Positions 27,365 through 36,877 of a DNA stretch of 50,958 nt are shown one piece after another. The position numbers were made by a program, and so were the translations under genes. The notes under the pieces are model-generated. The model saw only the letters and a program-made list of their open reading frames with translations. It was not told where the DNA came from and made no database searches. The stretch is from an uncultured Clostridia bacterium. GTDB lineage: Bacteria > Bacillota > Clostridia > TANB77 > CAG-508. How positions within the stretch are numbered: position 1 is the first letter of the stretch; each line of letters starts with the position of its first letter. Location of the stretch: the NCBI GenBank assembly GCA_946401865.1, contig CAMIVO010000007.1, positions 1 to 50,958 of the forward strand, written 5' to 3'.

Positions 27365-27490
27365 GAAATTTATTTAGCTGAGGATATAAAAGATTGTGTT
27401 TATAATCTTATTGCTAAATGTACAATAGTGGATAGAGATTTTAATAAAATAACAACTGAATTTTTAAAATTGGAAAGGTTCAAAATCTAG
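27365..27490 (+). pseudogene. Possible gene remnant (41 open codons without a start)
   Basis: The 233-nt gap between the methyltransferase and LD-carboxypeptidase genes holds 41 protein-like codons (IYLAEDIKDCVYNLIAKC, then a DRDFNKIT region) closed by TAG, with a stop just before and no start codon or ribosome site. It may be the tail of a decayed gene. It could also be chance; I cannot name a parent family. Confidence 0.25.
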
Positions 27491-27578
27491 AAAAAAGTTA
27501 TAAGATTTATTAGATGATAAATTTTGTAATGACAAATCTTTTAAGAAAATTAATTAAAGGATAAAAAAGGAGGTTTAT

Positions 27579-28571
27579 ATGATACCAAAAAAACTAAAAG
27601 CCGGAGATGAAGTAAGAATTATCGCTCCATCAAATGGAATGAGCATTTTAGGAAAAGATACAATCGAAATTGCTACCCAAAGACTTCAAAATTTAGGACT
27701 AAAAGTTACCTTTGGAGAATATGTTTATGAAAAAAAAGATGACTATGCAATTGCAACAGTTGAACATAGAGTAGAAGATATCGAAAATGCTTTTAAGGAT
27801 AAAAATGTAAAAGCAATATTAACGGCTATTGGTGGATTGAACACAAATCAAGTATTAAGTTATATCGATTATGATATTATAAAAAATAACCCAAAAATAT
27901 TATGTGGGTATTCAGATATAACATCTTTATTAAATACAGTTTATGCTAAAACAGGATTAGTAACATATTATGGTCCACATTTTTCAACATTTGGTGAAAA
28001 AAAAGGATTTGAATACACATTAGAATATTTTAAGAAAATGTTTTTTGAAGATGAACCAGTAGAAATAAAGCCATCTAAACAATGGAGTTGTGATGCATGG
28101 TTTATAGATCAAGAAAATAGAAATTTTATACCAAATGATGGTATATTAGTAATCAATGAAGGAAGCACTGAAGGAACTATTGTTGGAGGAACCCTAGGCA
28201 CAATAAATTTACTTCATGGAACAGAGTATATGCCTTGTATAAAAAATTCAATATTGTTTTTAGAATATATTTCTGAAGGAGAAGACAAATCAAGTAGCTA
28301 TTTAATGATAGATAGACTGTTACAAAGTATTATTCATTTGCCAGATTTTAAATATGTAAAAGGACTGATTTTAGGTAGAAGTATAAAAGAAATAAATATG
28401 ACAAATGATAAATGGGTAAAACTAATAAAATCTAAAAAAGAACTTGAAAATATACCTGTTATTGCAAATTGCGATTTTGGTCATACAACACCTATGATAA
28501 CATTTCCAATAGGTGGGAAAGCTAAATTAGAAGCTAAAAGTGGAAAAACATCACTAATAATAGAAGGGTAA
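27579..28571 (+). CDS. LD-carboxypeptidase / MccF-like S66 serine peptidase
   Basis: S66-family peptidase, 330 aa. Members either trim the L,D bond of murein tetrapeptides (LdcA) or cleave microcin C-type adenylates (MccF). The N-terminal Rossmann-like half carries the nucleophile in CGYSDITSLLN. The C-terminal half has the Glu/His partners, seen as ILVINEGSTEG, FLEYISEGED and NCDFGHTTPM. The large loop between them is closer to MccF-type members than to E. coli LdcA. A perfect AAGGAGG precedes the ATG. The DUF1294 gene starts 3 nt after its stop. Cell-wall recycling is the more likely role. Confidence 0.88.
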   Translation: MIPKKLKAGDEVRIIAPSNGMSILGKDTIEIATQRLQNLGLKVTFGEYVYEKKDDYAIATVEHRVEDIENAFKDKNVKAILTAIGGLNTNQVLSYIDYDIIKNNPKILCGYSDITSLLNTVYAKTGLVTYYGPHFSTFGEKKGFEYTLEYFKKMFFEDEPVEIKPSKQWSCDAWFIDQENRNFIPNDGILVINEGSTEGTIVGGTLGTINLLHGTEYMPCIKNSILFLEYISEGEDKSSSYLMIDRLLQSIIHLPDFKYVKGLILGRSIKEINMTNDKWVKLIKSKKELENIPVIANCDFGHTTPMITFPIGGKAKLEAKSGKTSLIIEG

Positions 28572-28574
28572 AAA

Positions 28575-28847
28575 ATGAATATAAAACAAATATTATTATA
28601 TTTACTAGTTATAAATATTTTAGGCTTTTTTGTCATGGGAATAGATAAATACAAAGCCAAAACAGGTAGTTGGAGAATTCCAGAAAATACATTATTTGGA
28701 TTTTGTTTTTTGGGTGGAGGAATAGGAACTATTGCTGGAATTTATACTTTTAGACATAAAACCAAAAAGAAAAAATTTACTATTGGAATGCCATTGATAT
28801 TAATTTTGGAAATTTTAATTTTCATATATTTTAAGTTTATAGTATAA
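28575..28847 (+). CDS. DUF1294 small membrane protein
   Basis: A 90-aa protein with two or three membrane helices (residues 5-22, 42-60, 70-88) and the DUF1294 signature: MGIDKYKAKTGSWRIPE and the glycine-rich LGGGIGTIAGIYTFRHKTKK. Function unknown. It starts 3 nt after the LD-carboxypeptidase stop, so translation is coupled. Confidence 0.85.
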   Translation: MNIKQILLYLLVINILGFFVMGIDKYKAKTGSWRIPENTLFGFCFLGGGIGTIAGIYTFRHKTKKKKFTIGMPLILILEILIFIYFKFIV

Positions 28848-28898
28848 AAAAGAGAAATGGAAAAAAGGGAAAAAAGGGGACGGAGAAAAAGAAAAAAG

Positions 28899-28964
28899 GA
28901 GAAAAAAGGGGACGTAGTAAATTTTTCACATTTGTGAAAAATTTACTACGTCCCCTTTTTTCTC
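28899..28964. repeat. Perfect 32-bp inverted repeat with a 2-nt loop
   Basis: Arms 28899-28930 and 28933-28964 are exact reverse complements, with TT between. The arm reads from GAGAAAAAAGGGGACG inwards to TTTTTCACA. The outer part AAAAAAGGGGACG occurs as an extra direct copy at 28870-28882. The right arm ends in CCCC plus T-rich sequence, so it could also terminate the upstream operon. It abuts the next promoter directly. Confidence 0.85.
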
Positions 28965-28992
28965 TTGACATTTCGCTAAAATATTATATAAT
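28965..28992 (+). promoter_or_regulatory. Promoter of the solute-binding protein gene
   Basis: TTGACA (28965-28970), 16-nt spacer, TATAAT (28987-28992). The -35 box begins on the base after the large inverted repeat. Confidence 0.8.
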
Positions 28993-29026
28993 ACAGAAGT
29001 AGTTTTAATTTAAAAAGAGGATATTT

Positions 29027-30625
29027 ATGAGAAACAATTTTTTTGGCTATATTTTTTTAGTTTTTATAATTATTATTCTTGGATTCGCTATCTATAAAGT
29101 AAAAATTCAAAACAAATCAAATGAAGAAAATAATACATCAAAATCGTCAATTACAGGAGAAATCGAAAAGGGAAAAGAAATGACTCTTGCAATATCAAAT
29201 TTTGATAGTATAAATCCAATAATAACATCTAATAGAAAAGTTCAAGATATTGATAAATTAATTTATGAACCTCTTATAGGAGTTACAGAAGATTATAAAT
29301 TAGATTATATATTAGCCAAAGAATGTGCAAAAATGTCAGGAAACACGTATATTGTGAAATTACGCCAAGCTGTAAAATGGTCAGATGGTACTAAATTCAC
29401 AAGTGATGATGTTAAATTCACAATAGATAAATTAAAAGAAAATAACAATTCTGTATATTCAAAAAACGTTAGCTCTATACAAGAGGTAGATATAATAGAC
29501 AATTATACATTAAAAATCATTTTATCATCAGAAGTAAAAAATTTTGAATACTATTTAAATTTCCCTATATTAAGTAATTCATATTATGCAGGTACAGATT
29601 TTTGGAACACTGAAAAGAACAAAGCCCCTACAACAACAGGAAGGTACAAAATTTCTGAAGTTTCTCATAGCACAATAGTTTTAGAAAAAAATGCTAATTG
29701 GTGGAACAAGGAACAAAATTCCACAATTGAAAAAATAACAATAAATCTATACTCAACAGTTGCAGAAATGTATAATGCATTTAAAATGGGAAATTTAAGT
29801 TTAATTAATACAGAGAATTCAGATTTTAGAAACTATGTAGGAACAATAGGATATGATTTAAAAGAAACAGAAGGAAGAGAATACGTATTTTTAGCTTTAA
29901 ATACAAATAGTAGATTTTTGTCAGATGTAAATATAAGAAAAGCAATAAGAGCTTCAATAGATAAACAAGCTGTAATAGACAATTCTTTTGGAGGTTTATA
30001 TAGTCCATCAGATTTTCCTTTAAATAAAGGAAGCTATTTGGTAGATGAGCAAGATAATAATTTTTATAATTTAGATGAAAAATGGAATTTATTATCAAAT
30101 GCAGGATGGAATCAAAAAAATGGAATATGGCAGAAATATGAAAATTATAGAACAATAAATCTTGAATTAAATCTAGTGGTAAGGGCTTCTAATGGTACAA
30201 GATGTAGAGCTGCAGAAAATATAAAATATCAACTACAGGAGCAAGGTATTATAGTAAATATAATATATGCAGATGATAATTTATATAATTCATATTTAAA
30301 TAATGTTAATTATGATATGATGTTATGCTCAATAGAACAGCCAATTGCGCCAGATTTAAACACATATTTTGGATATAATAATTTAGAAAGATATAATAAC
30401 CAAGAAGTAAATGATATAATGAGTTTTGTTTCAAATAACACAGATGAAAATGAGCTTAAAACAAAATATCAAAGATTATATGAAATATACAATGAAGAAG
30501 TTCCTTATATTGGAATTGCTAGAAATAAAATTATGACATTAAAAAATACGGATTTAATTGGAGAAATAAAGTCAAATTGGTATAGTATGTTTTACAATAT
30601 TGGAGAATGGTATACAAGAAAATAA
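29027..30625 (+). CDS. Family 5 extracellular solute-binding protein (peptide type), membrane-anchored
   Basis: Homologue of OppA/DppA peptide-binding proteins, 532 aa. The mature part begins near residue 50 (MTLAISNFDSINP) and shows the family pattern YEPLIGV, VKWSDGTKFTSDDVKFTI and NIRKAIRASIDKQAVI. Instead of a lipobox there is an uncleaved helix at residues 7-24 followed by a polar linker with no Cys, so it is probably held by this helix. No permease or ATPase genes are next to it. Binding of peptides or other ligands is inferred from family only. Confidence 0.9.
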   Translation: MRNNFFGYIFLVFIIIILGFAIYKVKIQNKSNEENNTSKSSITGEIEKGKEMTLAISNFDSINPIITSNRKVQDIDKLIYEPLIGVTEDYKLDYILAKECAKMSGNTYIVKLRQAVKWSDGTKFTSDDVKFTIDKLKENNNSVYSKNVSSIQEVDIIDNYTLKIILSSEVKNFEYYLNFPILSNSYYAGTDFWNTEKNKAPTTTGRYKISEVSHSTIVLEKNANWWNKEQNSTIEKITINLYSTVAEMYNAFKMGNLSLINTENSDFRNYVGTIGYDLKETEGREYVFLALNTNSRFLSDVNIRKAIRASIDKQAVIDNSFGGLYSPSDFPLNKGSYLVDEQDNNFYNLDEKWNLLSNAGWNQKNGIWQKYENYRTINLELNLVVRASNGTRCRAAENIKYQLQEQGIIVNIIYADDNLYNSYLNNVNYDMMLCSIEQPIAPDLNTYFGYNNLERYNNQEVNDIMSFVSNNTDENELKTKYQRLYEIYNEEVPYIGIARNKIMTLKNTDLIGEIKSNWYSMFYNIGEWYTRK

Positions 30626-30644
30626 AAAATATTTAAAAAAAGTA

Positions 30645-30673
30645 TTGACAAAAAAATGTTTGTTGTGTATTAT
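30645..30673 (+). promoter_or_regulatory. Promoter of recA
   Basis: TTGACA (30645-30650), 17-nt spacer, TATTAT (30668-30673). No convincing LexA box was found. Confidence 0.75.
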
Positions 30674-30717
30674 AAAAACATCAAACAAAAGTTTATAAAA
30701 TTAAGGAGGAAATAATA

Positions 30718-31773
30718 ATGGCAGAAAATAATGAAAAAAGAAAAGCTTTAGATGTAGCTTTAAGCCAGATAGAAAAACAATTCGGAAAAGGCTCAGTTAT
30801 GAGACTTGGAGATTATAAAGCAATGGAAATAGATGCTATACCTACAGGAGCATTAAGCTTAGATATTGCATTAGGAATTGGTGGTGTTCCAAGAGGAAGA
30901 ATAGTAGAAATATATGGACCAGAGTCATCTGGAAAAACAACACTTGCATTATCTATTATTGCAGAAGCACAAAAAATGGGAGGAGAGGCTGCTTTTATTG
31001 ATGCAGAACATGCTTTAGATCCTTCACATGCAAGAAAATTAGGAGTAGATATAGATAACTTAATAGTTTCTCAACCAGATACAGGAGAACAAGCATTAGA
31101 AATTACAGAAAGTTTAGTTAGAAGTGGAGCTTTAGATGTCATAGTTGTAGACTCAGTTGCTGCATTAGTTCCAAAAGCAGAAATAGATGGAGACATGGGA
31201 GATTCACATATGGGACTACAAGCAAGACTTATGTCTCAAGCATTACGTAAACTTACTGGAGCAATAAACAAATCTAAAACAGTATTAATATTTATAAACC
31301 AATTAAGAGAAAAAATAGGTGTAATGTTTGGAAATCCTGAAACTACAACAGGAGGACGTGCATTAAAATTCTATTCTTCAGTTAGACTTGATATTAGAAA
31401 AATAGAACAAATAAAACAAAATGGAGAAGTACAAGGACATAGAGTTAGAGTTAAAGTTGTTAAAAATAAAGTTGCTCCACCATTTAGAGAGGCAGAATTT
31501 GATTTAATTTATAGTGAAGGTATTTCTAAAATTGGAAATATTGTAGATATGGCAGTCAACCTAGATATAATTGTAAAAAGTGGTTCATGGTTCAGCTATA
31601 AAGGAGAAAGAATATGCCAAGGAAGAGATAATGTTAAAAAATATCTAATGGATAATCCAAAAATCATGGATGAGGTTGAAAAACAAGTTAGAGAAAACTT
31701 TGAAAAGGCATTTGAACAAAGTTTAGGAGAAGAACCAAATGATGATGAAATAGAAGAAGACGTAGAGGAATAA
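30718..31773 (+). CDS. recA: Recombinase RecA
   Basis: ATP-dependent strand-exchange protein for recombination and SOS signalling, 351 aa. Walker [10 protein letters not shown] (67-75), the [13 protein letters not shown] segment, the L2 region [20 protein letters not shown] and the acidic C-terminal tail ([14 protein letters not shown]) are all standard. No intein or insertion. AAGGAGGAAATAAT precedes the ATG. yqeK follows after 4 nt, an unusual neighbour that suggests cotranscription. Confidence 0.99.
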   Translation: MAENNEKRKALDVALSQIEKQFGKGSVMRLGDYKAMEIDAIPTGALSLDIALGIGGVPRGRIVEIYGPESSGKTTLALSIIAEAQKMGGEAAFIDAEHALDPSHARKLGVDIDNLIVSQPDTGEQALEITESLVRSGALDVIVVDSVAALVPKAEIDGDMGDSHMGLQARLMSQALRKLTGAINKSKTVLIFINQLREKIGVMFGNPETTTGGRALKFYSSVRLDIRKIEQIKQNGEVQGHRVRVKVVKNKVAPPFREAEFDLIYSEGISKIGNIVDMAVNLDIIVKSGSWFSYKGERICQGRDNVKKYLMDNPKIMDEVEKQVRENFEKAFEQSLGEEPNDDEIEEDVEE

Positions 31774-31777
31774 AAAC

Positions 31778-32371
31778 GTGAAAAAAGAAACTTTGGAATT
31801 AATTGAAAAAATAAAAAAAGATTTAAAAAACATGTTATCAGAATATAGGTACAATCATTCAATTGGGGTTATGAATAAAGCTATAGAACTTGCTAAAATT
31901 TATGGAGTTGATGAAGATAAAGCAGCACTTGCTGGTTTAACACATGATATAGCAAAAGATATTTCAGATGAAGAGGCTTTGAAAATAGCAGAAAAAAACA
32001 ATATAGAATTAGATGAAGGCGAAAAAATGAATACAAAATTACTTCATTGTCCTATAGGAGCATTTATTGTAAAAGAAAAATATGGGCTTGATGAGCAAAT
32101 ACAAAATGCTATAAGATATCATGCTATTTCATACTATAAAATGGATATGCTTGCTAAAGTAACTTATATTGCTGATAAAATTGAAGAAAATAGAAAAAGT
32201 CCTTCTAATATAGAAGAGTGGAGAAAAGTTGCTTTTGAAGATATAGATCAAGCTATTATTATGCATATAAACTTTATACTAGAAAAAAAAATAGAAGATA
32301 ATGGACCTATTCCTACTACAACGATAGAAACAAGGAATGAATTATTGATGAATAAAAAAGAAAAAAATTAG
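31778..32371 (+). CDS. yqeK: YqeK-type HD hydrolase (symmetrical Ap4A hydrolase family)
   Basis: HD-domain protein, 197 aa, matching YqeK, an enzyme that splits diadenosine tetraphosphate into two ADP. Metal-site residues are H27 (NHSIGV), H56-D57 (THDIAKDIS), then LLHCPIGAFI, RYHAISY and a YIADKIEENR segment. The GTG start at 31778 lies 4 nt after recA, with GAGG 9 nt upstream. In Bacillus yqeK lies next to nadD and rsfS; here it is behind recA. Family assignment is strong. Confidence 0.88.
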   Translation: MKKETLELIEKIKKDLKNMLSEYRYNHSIGVMNKAIELAKIYGVDEDKAALAGLTHDIAKDISDEEALKIAEKNNIELDEGEKMNTKLLHCPIGAFIVKEKYGLDEQIQNAIRYHAISYYKMDMLAKVTYIADKIEENRKSPSNIEEWRKVAFEDIDQAIIMHINFILEKKIEDNGPIPTTTIETRNELLMNKKEKN

Positions 32372-32463
32372 TTTATTGGTTTTGCAGGCGATTAAAATCG
32401 CCCTTAGAGGTTCTCTACAATTTTAATTATCTACTACTATCTTTAAAACTTTTTATAAAACCC

Positions 32464-32492
32464 TTGAATTCATGTGAAAAATGTGATATTAT
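32464..32492 (+). promoter_or_regulatory. Promoter of the ileS leader
   Basis: TTGAAT (32464-32469), 17-nt spacer, TATTAT (32487-32492). Before it, 32387-32402 holds a GC-rich hairpin GGCGAT-TAAA-ATCGCC without a T-run; nothing else is seen in 32372-32463. Confidence 0.7.
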
Positions 32493-32499
32493 ATATAAC

Positions 32500-32775
32500 A
32501 ATATAAATATTTAAAAACTATAATTAAGGACAAGGTAAATAATGCAATATCTTTTAGAGAGCTCTATATTAGCTGAAATTAGAGTAAGTAAAAATTATTT
32601 ATTATCACCTTATATGTTGCAAAACTGAACCTAAGCAATTGTTTAAAATTAAGTTTTGTCGTATGCAATGCGTAAAATGCAAATTAAGAGAGTAATTAAA
32701 GGTTACTAATTTAGGTGGTACCGCGGAATACAAGCAAGTCATTTCGTCCTAAAACAAGGACATGACTTGCTTTTT
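32500..32775 (+). promoter_or_regulatory. T-box riboswitch, isoleucine-specific
   Basis: tRNA-sensing leader of ileS. Stem I opens with AAGG-TAAATAAT and closes with ATTATTT-ATTATC-ACCTT; the unpaired ATTATC contains the specifier ATC (32604-32606), followed by A, as expected for tRNA-Ile(GAU). The AG-rich AGAGAG bulge and the GAAATTAGAG apical segment are visible. The T-box core GGTGGTACCGCGG is at 32714-32726, immediately before the terminator hairpin. Uncharged tRNA-Ile would stabilise the antiterminator and allow ileS expression. No gene lies in this leader. Confidence 0.93.
32734..32775 (+). terminator. T-box regulated terminator
   Basis: GCAAGTCAT (32734-32742) and GTCCT pair with AGGAC and ATGACTTGC (to 32770), followed by TTTTT. 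This is the conditional terminator of the T-box. Confidence 0.88.
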
Positions 32776-32796
32776 ATATTACTTATTTAGTTAAAA

Positions 32797-32908
32797 GATT
32801 TTTTACCGTATCAAGCATTTCGTTTTTTAAAATCCGTATGGTGGGTATCCCTAAAGGGGGTACCATAGGATTTTAAAAAATGATGTGCGGTTAAACAGGT
32901 AAAAAATC
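32797..32908. repeat. 112-bp nested palindromic element in the ileS leader
   Basis: The outer arms GATTTTTTACC (32797-32807) and GGTAAAAAATC (32898-32908) match perfectly. Inner arms 32815-32842 and 32862-32888 pair over about 27 bp with few mismatches (centre TTTTTTAAAATCC / GGATTTTAAAAAA). The tip GGTATCCC-TAAA-GGGGGTACC forms a GC-rich hairpin. It lies between the T-box terminator and the ileS ribosome site, so every ileS mRNA carries it. Confidence 0.75.
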
Positions 32909-32950
32909 CTCAAATAAATATAATATAAGTAATAAAGGAAAGGAGCTTTT

Positions 32951-35900
32951 ATGTATAAAAAAGTAGAACTACCAGAAGGTTATGTTGGCATGGAAAAAGA
33001 TGTAAGCAACCTTTGGAAAGAAAAAAACATTATAAAGAAAAACTTTGATATGAACAAAGGAAAAAGATATTTTGTATTTTATGATGGACCACCTACAGCA
33101 AATGGTATGCCACATGTTGGACATATTGAAACAAGAGTTATGAAAGATATAATTCCAAGATATAAAGTAATGAAAGGATATTATGTTCCAAGAAAAGCTG
33201 GTTGGGATACACATGGACTTCCTGTTGAATTAGAGATAGAGAAAAAACTTGGTATTTCAGGAAAAGAACAAATAGAAGAATTTGGTGTAGAAGAATTTGT
33301 TAAAGAATGTAAAGAAAGTGTTTTCAAATATGTAGGCGAGTGGGAAAAAATGACTAACAAAGTAGGATTTTGGTTAGACATGGAAAATCCATATGTTACA
33401 TATCATAACAATTACATAGAATCAGTTTGGTGGGCTTTAAAAGAACTATGGAAAAAAGGATTACTATATGAAGGACATAAAGTTATGCCATATTGCCCAA
33501 GATGCGGTACAGCACTTTCTTCACATGAAGTTGCTCAAGGATATAAAGATGTTAAAGATTTAACATGTATTGCAAAATTTAAAGTTTTAGACAAAGAAAA
33601 TACATATATTTTAGCTTGGACAACAACACCTTGGACACTTCCATCAAATTTAGCGTTATGTGTTAATAAATCATATACATATGCAGAATTTAAAGTTAAT
33701 ATTGGAACAGAAGAAGAACCAAAATTTGAAAATTATATTCTAGCAAAAGATTTAGCACCAACAGTTTTAAAAGATAAACAATATGAATTAGTAAAAGAAT
33801 TTAAAGGTGAAGAATTACTTGGAACTAAATATGAGCAATTAATGCCTTTCTGCAAACCAGAAGGAAAAGCTTTTGTTGTACTTCATGGAGATTATGTAAC
33901 ACTAGAAGATGGTACAGGAATAGTTCACTTAGCACCAGCTTATGGTGAAGATGATAGCTTAGTTTGTAAACAAAATGATATTGCGTTTGTAAATTTAGTT
34001 GATAAATCTGGAAAGTTTGTACCAGAAGTAGAACCATGGGCAGGTAGATTTGTTAGAGATTGTAATGAAGATATTTGTAAATGGCTAGCTGATAATAACA
34101 AATTATATAGCAAGGAAAAACACTTACACTCATATCCGCATTGCTGGAGATGTGATACACCACTTCTTTATTATCCAAAAGAGAGTTGGTTTGTAAAAAT
34201 GTCTGCTCTAAGAAATGAGCTTGTAGATAATAATAATAAAGTTGGATGGTATCCAGATACAATTCGTACAGGTAGATTTGGAAAATTCTTAGAAAATGTT
34301 ATAGATTGGGGAATTTCAAGAGATAGATATTGGGGAACACCATTACCAGTATGGAAATGTGAATGTGGAAATTTAGAATGTATTGGTTCAATTGAAGAAT
34401 TAAAAGAAAAAGCAGTAGATTGTCCAGAAGAAATAGAATTACATAAACCATATATAGATAATGTCCACTTAAAATGTTCAAAATGTGGAAAAGAGATGAC
34501 AAGATTTAAAGAAGTTATAGATTGTTGGTTTGACTCTGGTTCTATGCCTTATGCACAGCTTCACTATCCATTTGAGAATAAAGAAGAATTTGAAAAACAA
34601 TTCCCAGCTGGATTTATATCAGAAGCGGTTGACCAAACTAGAGGATGGTTCTACACTTTAACAGCTTTAGGAACAGCTCTATTTGGAAGAACACCATTCG
34701 AAAACTGTATAGTTTTAGGTCATGTCCTAGATGAAAAAGGTCAAAAAATGTCTAAATCTAAGAAAAATGGAGTTGATCCACTTGTTTTGTTAGACACTGT
34801 TGGAGCAGATGCTACACGTTGGCATTTCTATACAGCTGCAGCACCTTGGCTTCCAAAACGTCTTGGAATTAAGAGTGTTCAAGAGACGCAAAGAGGATTT
34901 TTAGCAACACTTTGGAATGTATATTCTTTCTATGTTTTATATGCAGAAATAGATCAATTTAACCCACTAAATTATAAAAATTTCGTATCAGATAATATAA
35001 TGGATAAATGGATTATTTCAAAATTAAATACATTAATTAAAGAAGTTGATGAAAAAATTGATAAATATGATATAACAAATGCAGCGATACAAATTGGTGA
35101 GTTCACAGACAGTTTATCAAATTGGTATGTAAGAAGAAACAGAGAAAGATTCTGGGGAACTTCTCTTACAGATGACAAAATTGGAGCTTATGTAACATTA
35201 TATGAAGTATTAGTTAAATTAATAAAAGTTTCAGCACCATTTGTACCATTTATGACAGAGGAAATATATCAAAATTTAGTAGTTAACTTAGATAAAAATG
35301 CGGAAGAAAGTGTTCATCTATGCTATTGGCCTGAAGTGGAAGAATCTAAAATAGATAAAACATTAGAAAAAGAAATGGATTTAGCATATTTAATAGTAAA
35401 ACTTGGAAGAAGCGCTAGAAATTCCGTAAATATTAAAAACAGACAACCTCTATCTGAGATGTTAATATCTGTAAAAGATTTACCAGAATATTATTCAGAC
35501 ATTGTAAAAGATGAATTAAATGTTAAAAAAGTAGTGCTTGGTGCAGATATGAAGGACTATGTTTCTTTTGAAATAAAACCAAATTTACCAGTCCTTGGAC
35601 GTGAATATGGAAGATTAATTCCAAAAATTAAAGAAAAGATTGCAGAATTTAATCAAATGGAATTAGCTACAAAAGTTCAAAGTGGTAAAACAGAATATAT
35701 AGAAATTGATGAAGAACAAATAGAACTTTCAAGCGAAAACTTACTTGTTACAATGCAAGGAAAAGAAGGATTTGCATTTAGCGGAAATGGAGAAATTGGT
35801 GTTGTAATAGAAACAGAAATTACTCCAGAGCTAAAAGAAGAAGGATATTTAAGAGAGATTTTATCTAAAGTTCAAAATATGAGAAAAGACAGTGGATTTG

Positions 35901-36088
35901 AAGTAATGGATAATATTAATCTTTATGTTTCTGGAAATGAAATGCTAGAAAATGTAGTGAAAAAATTCGAAGATACTATTAAACATGATACACTTGCTAA
36001 AAATGTATATTATAATGAACAAGACAAAGAATATCAAGATACTCCAATTAATGGAGAAAACTTGAAAATATTTGTGGAAGTTATATAA
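32951..36088 (+). CDS. ileS: Isoleucine--tRNA ligase, type 2
   Basis: Class I synthetase for tRNA-Ile, 1045 aa. The HIGH motif reads HVGH (H55-H58) and the KMSKS loop is K599-M-S-K-S603. The WDTHGLPVE segment, the length above 1000 and the anticodon-binding C-terminal region place it with the type 2 (eukaryote-like) enzymes, which as a class tend to be insensitive to mupirocin; that phenotype is inferred. The editing domain ([29 protein letters not shown]) is intact. Zinc-type Cys pairs are present ([21 protein letters not shown]). Regulated by the upstream T-box; AAAGGAAAGGAG precedes the ATG. Confidence 0.97.
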   Translation: MYKKVELPEGYVGMEKDVSNLWKEKNIIKKNFDMNKGKRYFVFYDGPPTANGMPHVGHIETRVMKDIIPRYKVMKGYYVPRKAGWDTHGLPVELEIEKKLGISGKEQIEEFGVEEFVKECKESVFKYVGEWEKMTNKVGFWLDMENPYVTYHNNYIESVWWALKELWKKGLLYEGHKVMPYCPRCGTALSSHEVAQGYKDVKDLTCIAKFKVLDKENTYILAWTTTPWTLPSNLALCVNKSYTYAEFKVNIGTEEEPKFENYILAKDLAPTVLKDKQYELVKEFKGEELLGTKYEQLMPFCKPEGKAFVVLHGDYVTLEDGTGIVHLAPAYGEDDSLVCKQNDIAFVNLVDKSGKFVPEVEPWAGRFVRDCNEDICKWLADNNKLYSKEKHLHSYPHCWRCDTPLLYYPKESWFVKMSALRNELVDNNNKVGWYPDTIRTGRFGKFLENVIDWGISRDRYWGTPLPVWKCECGNLECIGSIEELKEKAVDCPEEIELHKPYIDNVHLKCSKCGKEMTRFKEVIDCWFDSGSMPYAQLHYPFENKEEFEKQFPAGFISEAVDQTRGWFYTLTALGTALFGRTPFENCIVLGHVLDEKGQKMSKSKKNGVDPLVLLDTVGADATRWHFYTAAAPWLPKRLGIKSVQETQRGFLATLWNVYSFYVLYAEIDQFNPLNYKNFVSDNIMDKWIISKLNTLIKEVDEKIDKYDITNAAIQIGEFTDSLSNWYVRRNRERFWGTSLTDDKIGAYVTLYEVLVKLIKVSAPFVPFMTEEIYQNLVVNLDKNAEESVHLCYWPEVEESKIDKTLEKEMDLAYLIVKLGRSARNSVNIKNRQPLSEMLISVKDLPEYYSDIVKDELNVKKVVLGADMKDYVSFEIKPNLPVLGREYGRLIPKIKEKIAEFNQMELATKVQSGKTEYIEIDEEQIELSSENLLVTMQGKEGFAFSGNGEIGVVIETEITPELKEEGYLREILSKVQNMRKDSGFEVMDNINLYVSGNEMLENVVKKFEDTIKHDTLAKNVYYNEQDKEYQDTPINGENLKIFVEVI

Positions 36089-36092
36089 AATT

Positions 36093-36121
36093 AAACCCGT
36101 TAAGATTATCTTAACGGGTTT
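36093..36121. terminator. Bidirectional terminator after ileS
   Basis: AAACCCGTTAAG (36093-36104) pairs with CTTAACGGGTTT (36110-36121). The minus strand has TTTAATTTTAT after the stem. The stop codon of the convergent minus-strand gene lies inside the stem (36111-36113). Confidence 0.85.
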
Positions 36122-36746
36122 CTTCACGATTATGTGATCTTTTTTTTATTTTTTTTGGTGAATAAGTTCCTTTATTAAAGAACTTATTAAATTCTGGTAT
36201 ATTAACCTTATACTTAGTTTTTAGATAATCAACATTAGCTTTAGAATTATCCAATTTTGAATAGCTATATAAAGCAGCATCCTCTTTTGACATAATATTT
36301 TCAAATATACTATCTATATAAATAGTTTCATCTCCTAAACTAAATCTAAATAAACCTCCATATTCATGGCTGTATGATACTTTAGGAAGGATATCTTGAG
36401 GCCAATTTTCTTCAGTACACTCTTTTGATCTTTTAACACCAAAAATAATTTGCATTTCGTCAGAACTTTCAACTGAATGAGAATTTTGATCTGGAGTAGA
36501 AGCAGAAACAGCAGGTAAAGGTTCCCACTTCATAGAAGTAATTTGACCATTTTTTGTTTTCTTTATTTTAAGTCTATAGTATTTTTCAGAATCTTTAGTG
36601 TGAGAATGATTTAAAATAGAACTTATTTTGTCCCCTGGAATAAAATGCAATCCTTGTGAAATAATGCCCTCAGAGGATTTAAACTCATATTTGGTAACTT
36701 TGTTACCTGTGGATATTTTTTGAGAAAGTATAAATGGTGTTGCCAT
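36111..36746 (-). CDS. Hypothetical protein, 211 aa
   Basis: Unrecognised soluble protein with no signal peptide or membrane segment. It has a beta-rich N-terminal part (LSQKISTGNKVTKYEF, YYRLKIKKTKNGQI), a polar Ser-rich middle (SASTPDQNSHSVESSDE) and a very basic C-terminus (SPKKIKKRSHNREETR) that could bind nucleic acid. It has its own promoter, an AAAGGAGA ribosome site and a terminator that contains its stop codon, so it is a real, independently expressed gene. No function can be assigned. Confidence 0.75.
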   Translation of the reverse strand: MATPFILSQKISTGNKVTKYEFKSSEGIISQGLHFIPGDKISSILNHSHTKDSEKYYRLKIKKTKNGQITSMKWEPLPAVSASTPDQNSHSVESSDEMQIIFGVKRSKECTEENWPQDILPKVSYSHEYGGLFRFSLGDETIYIDSIFENIMSKEDAALYSYSKLDNSKANVDYLKTKYKVNIPEFNKFFNKGTYSPKKIKKRSHNREETR

Positions 36747-36777
36747 AATTTAATCTCCTTTAATAAAACATAAAATT

Positions 36778-36806
36778 ATTATATCACAACTTTATGTAAA
36801 ATGCAA
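36778..36806 (-). promoter_or_regulatory. Promoter of the 211-aa hypothetical gene
   Basis: On the minus strand, TTGCAT (36806-36801), 17-nt spacer, TATAAT (36783-36778). Confidence 0.72.
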
Positions 36807-36877
36807 TAAATAATAAAATTTTAAGCTTTTTTTAAGATATTTCCTCTATAATAAAAAACAGAAAGGAGGAAATAGTT

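Noticed and set aside
27365-27490. Treating the open codons here as a functional small gene
   Set aside because: There is no start codon and no ribosome site. It is kept only as a low-confidence remnant.
30651-30694. LexA/SOS box in front of recA
   Set aside because: Only weak inverted repeats are seen (AAAC-AAAA-GTTT at 30683-30694 and a distant ATGTTT/AAACAT). None matches the GAAC-N4-GTTC or CGAACATATGTTCG patterns.
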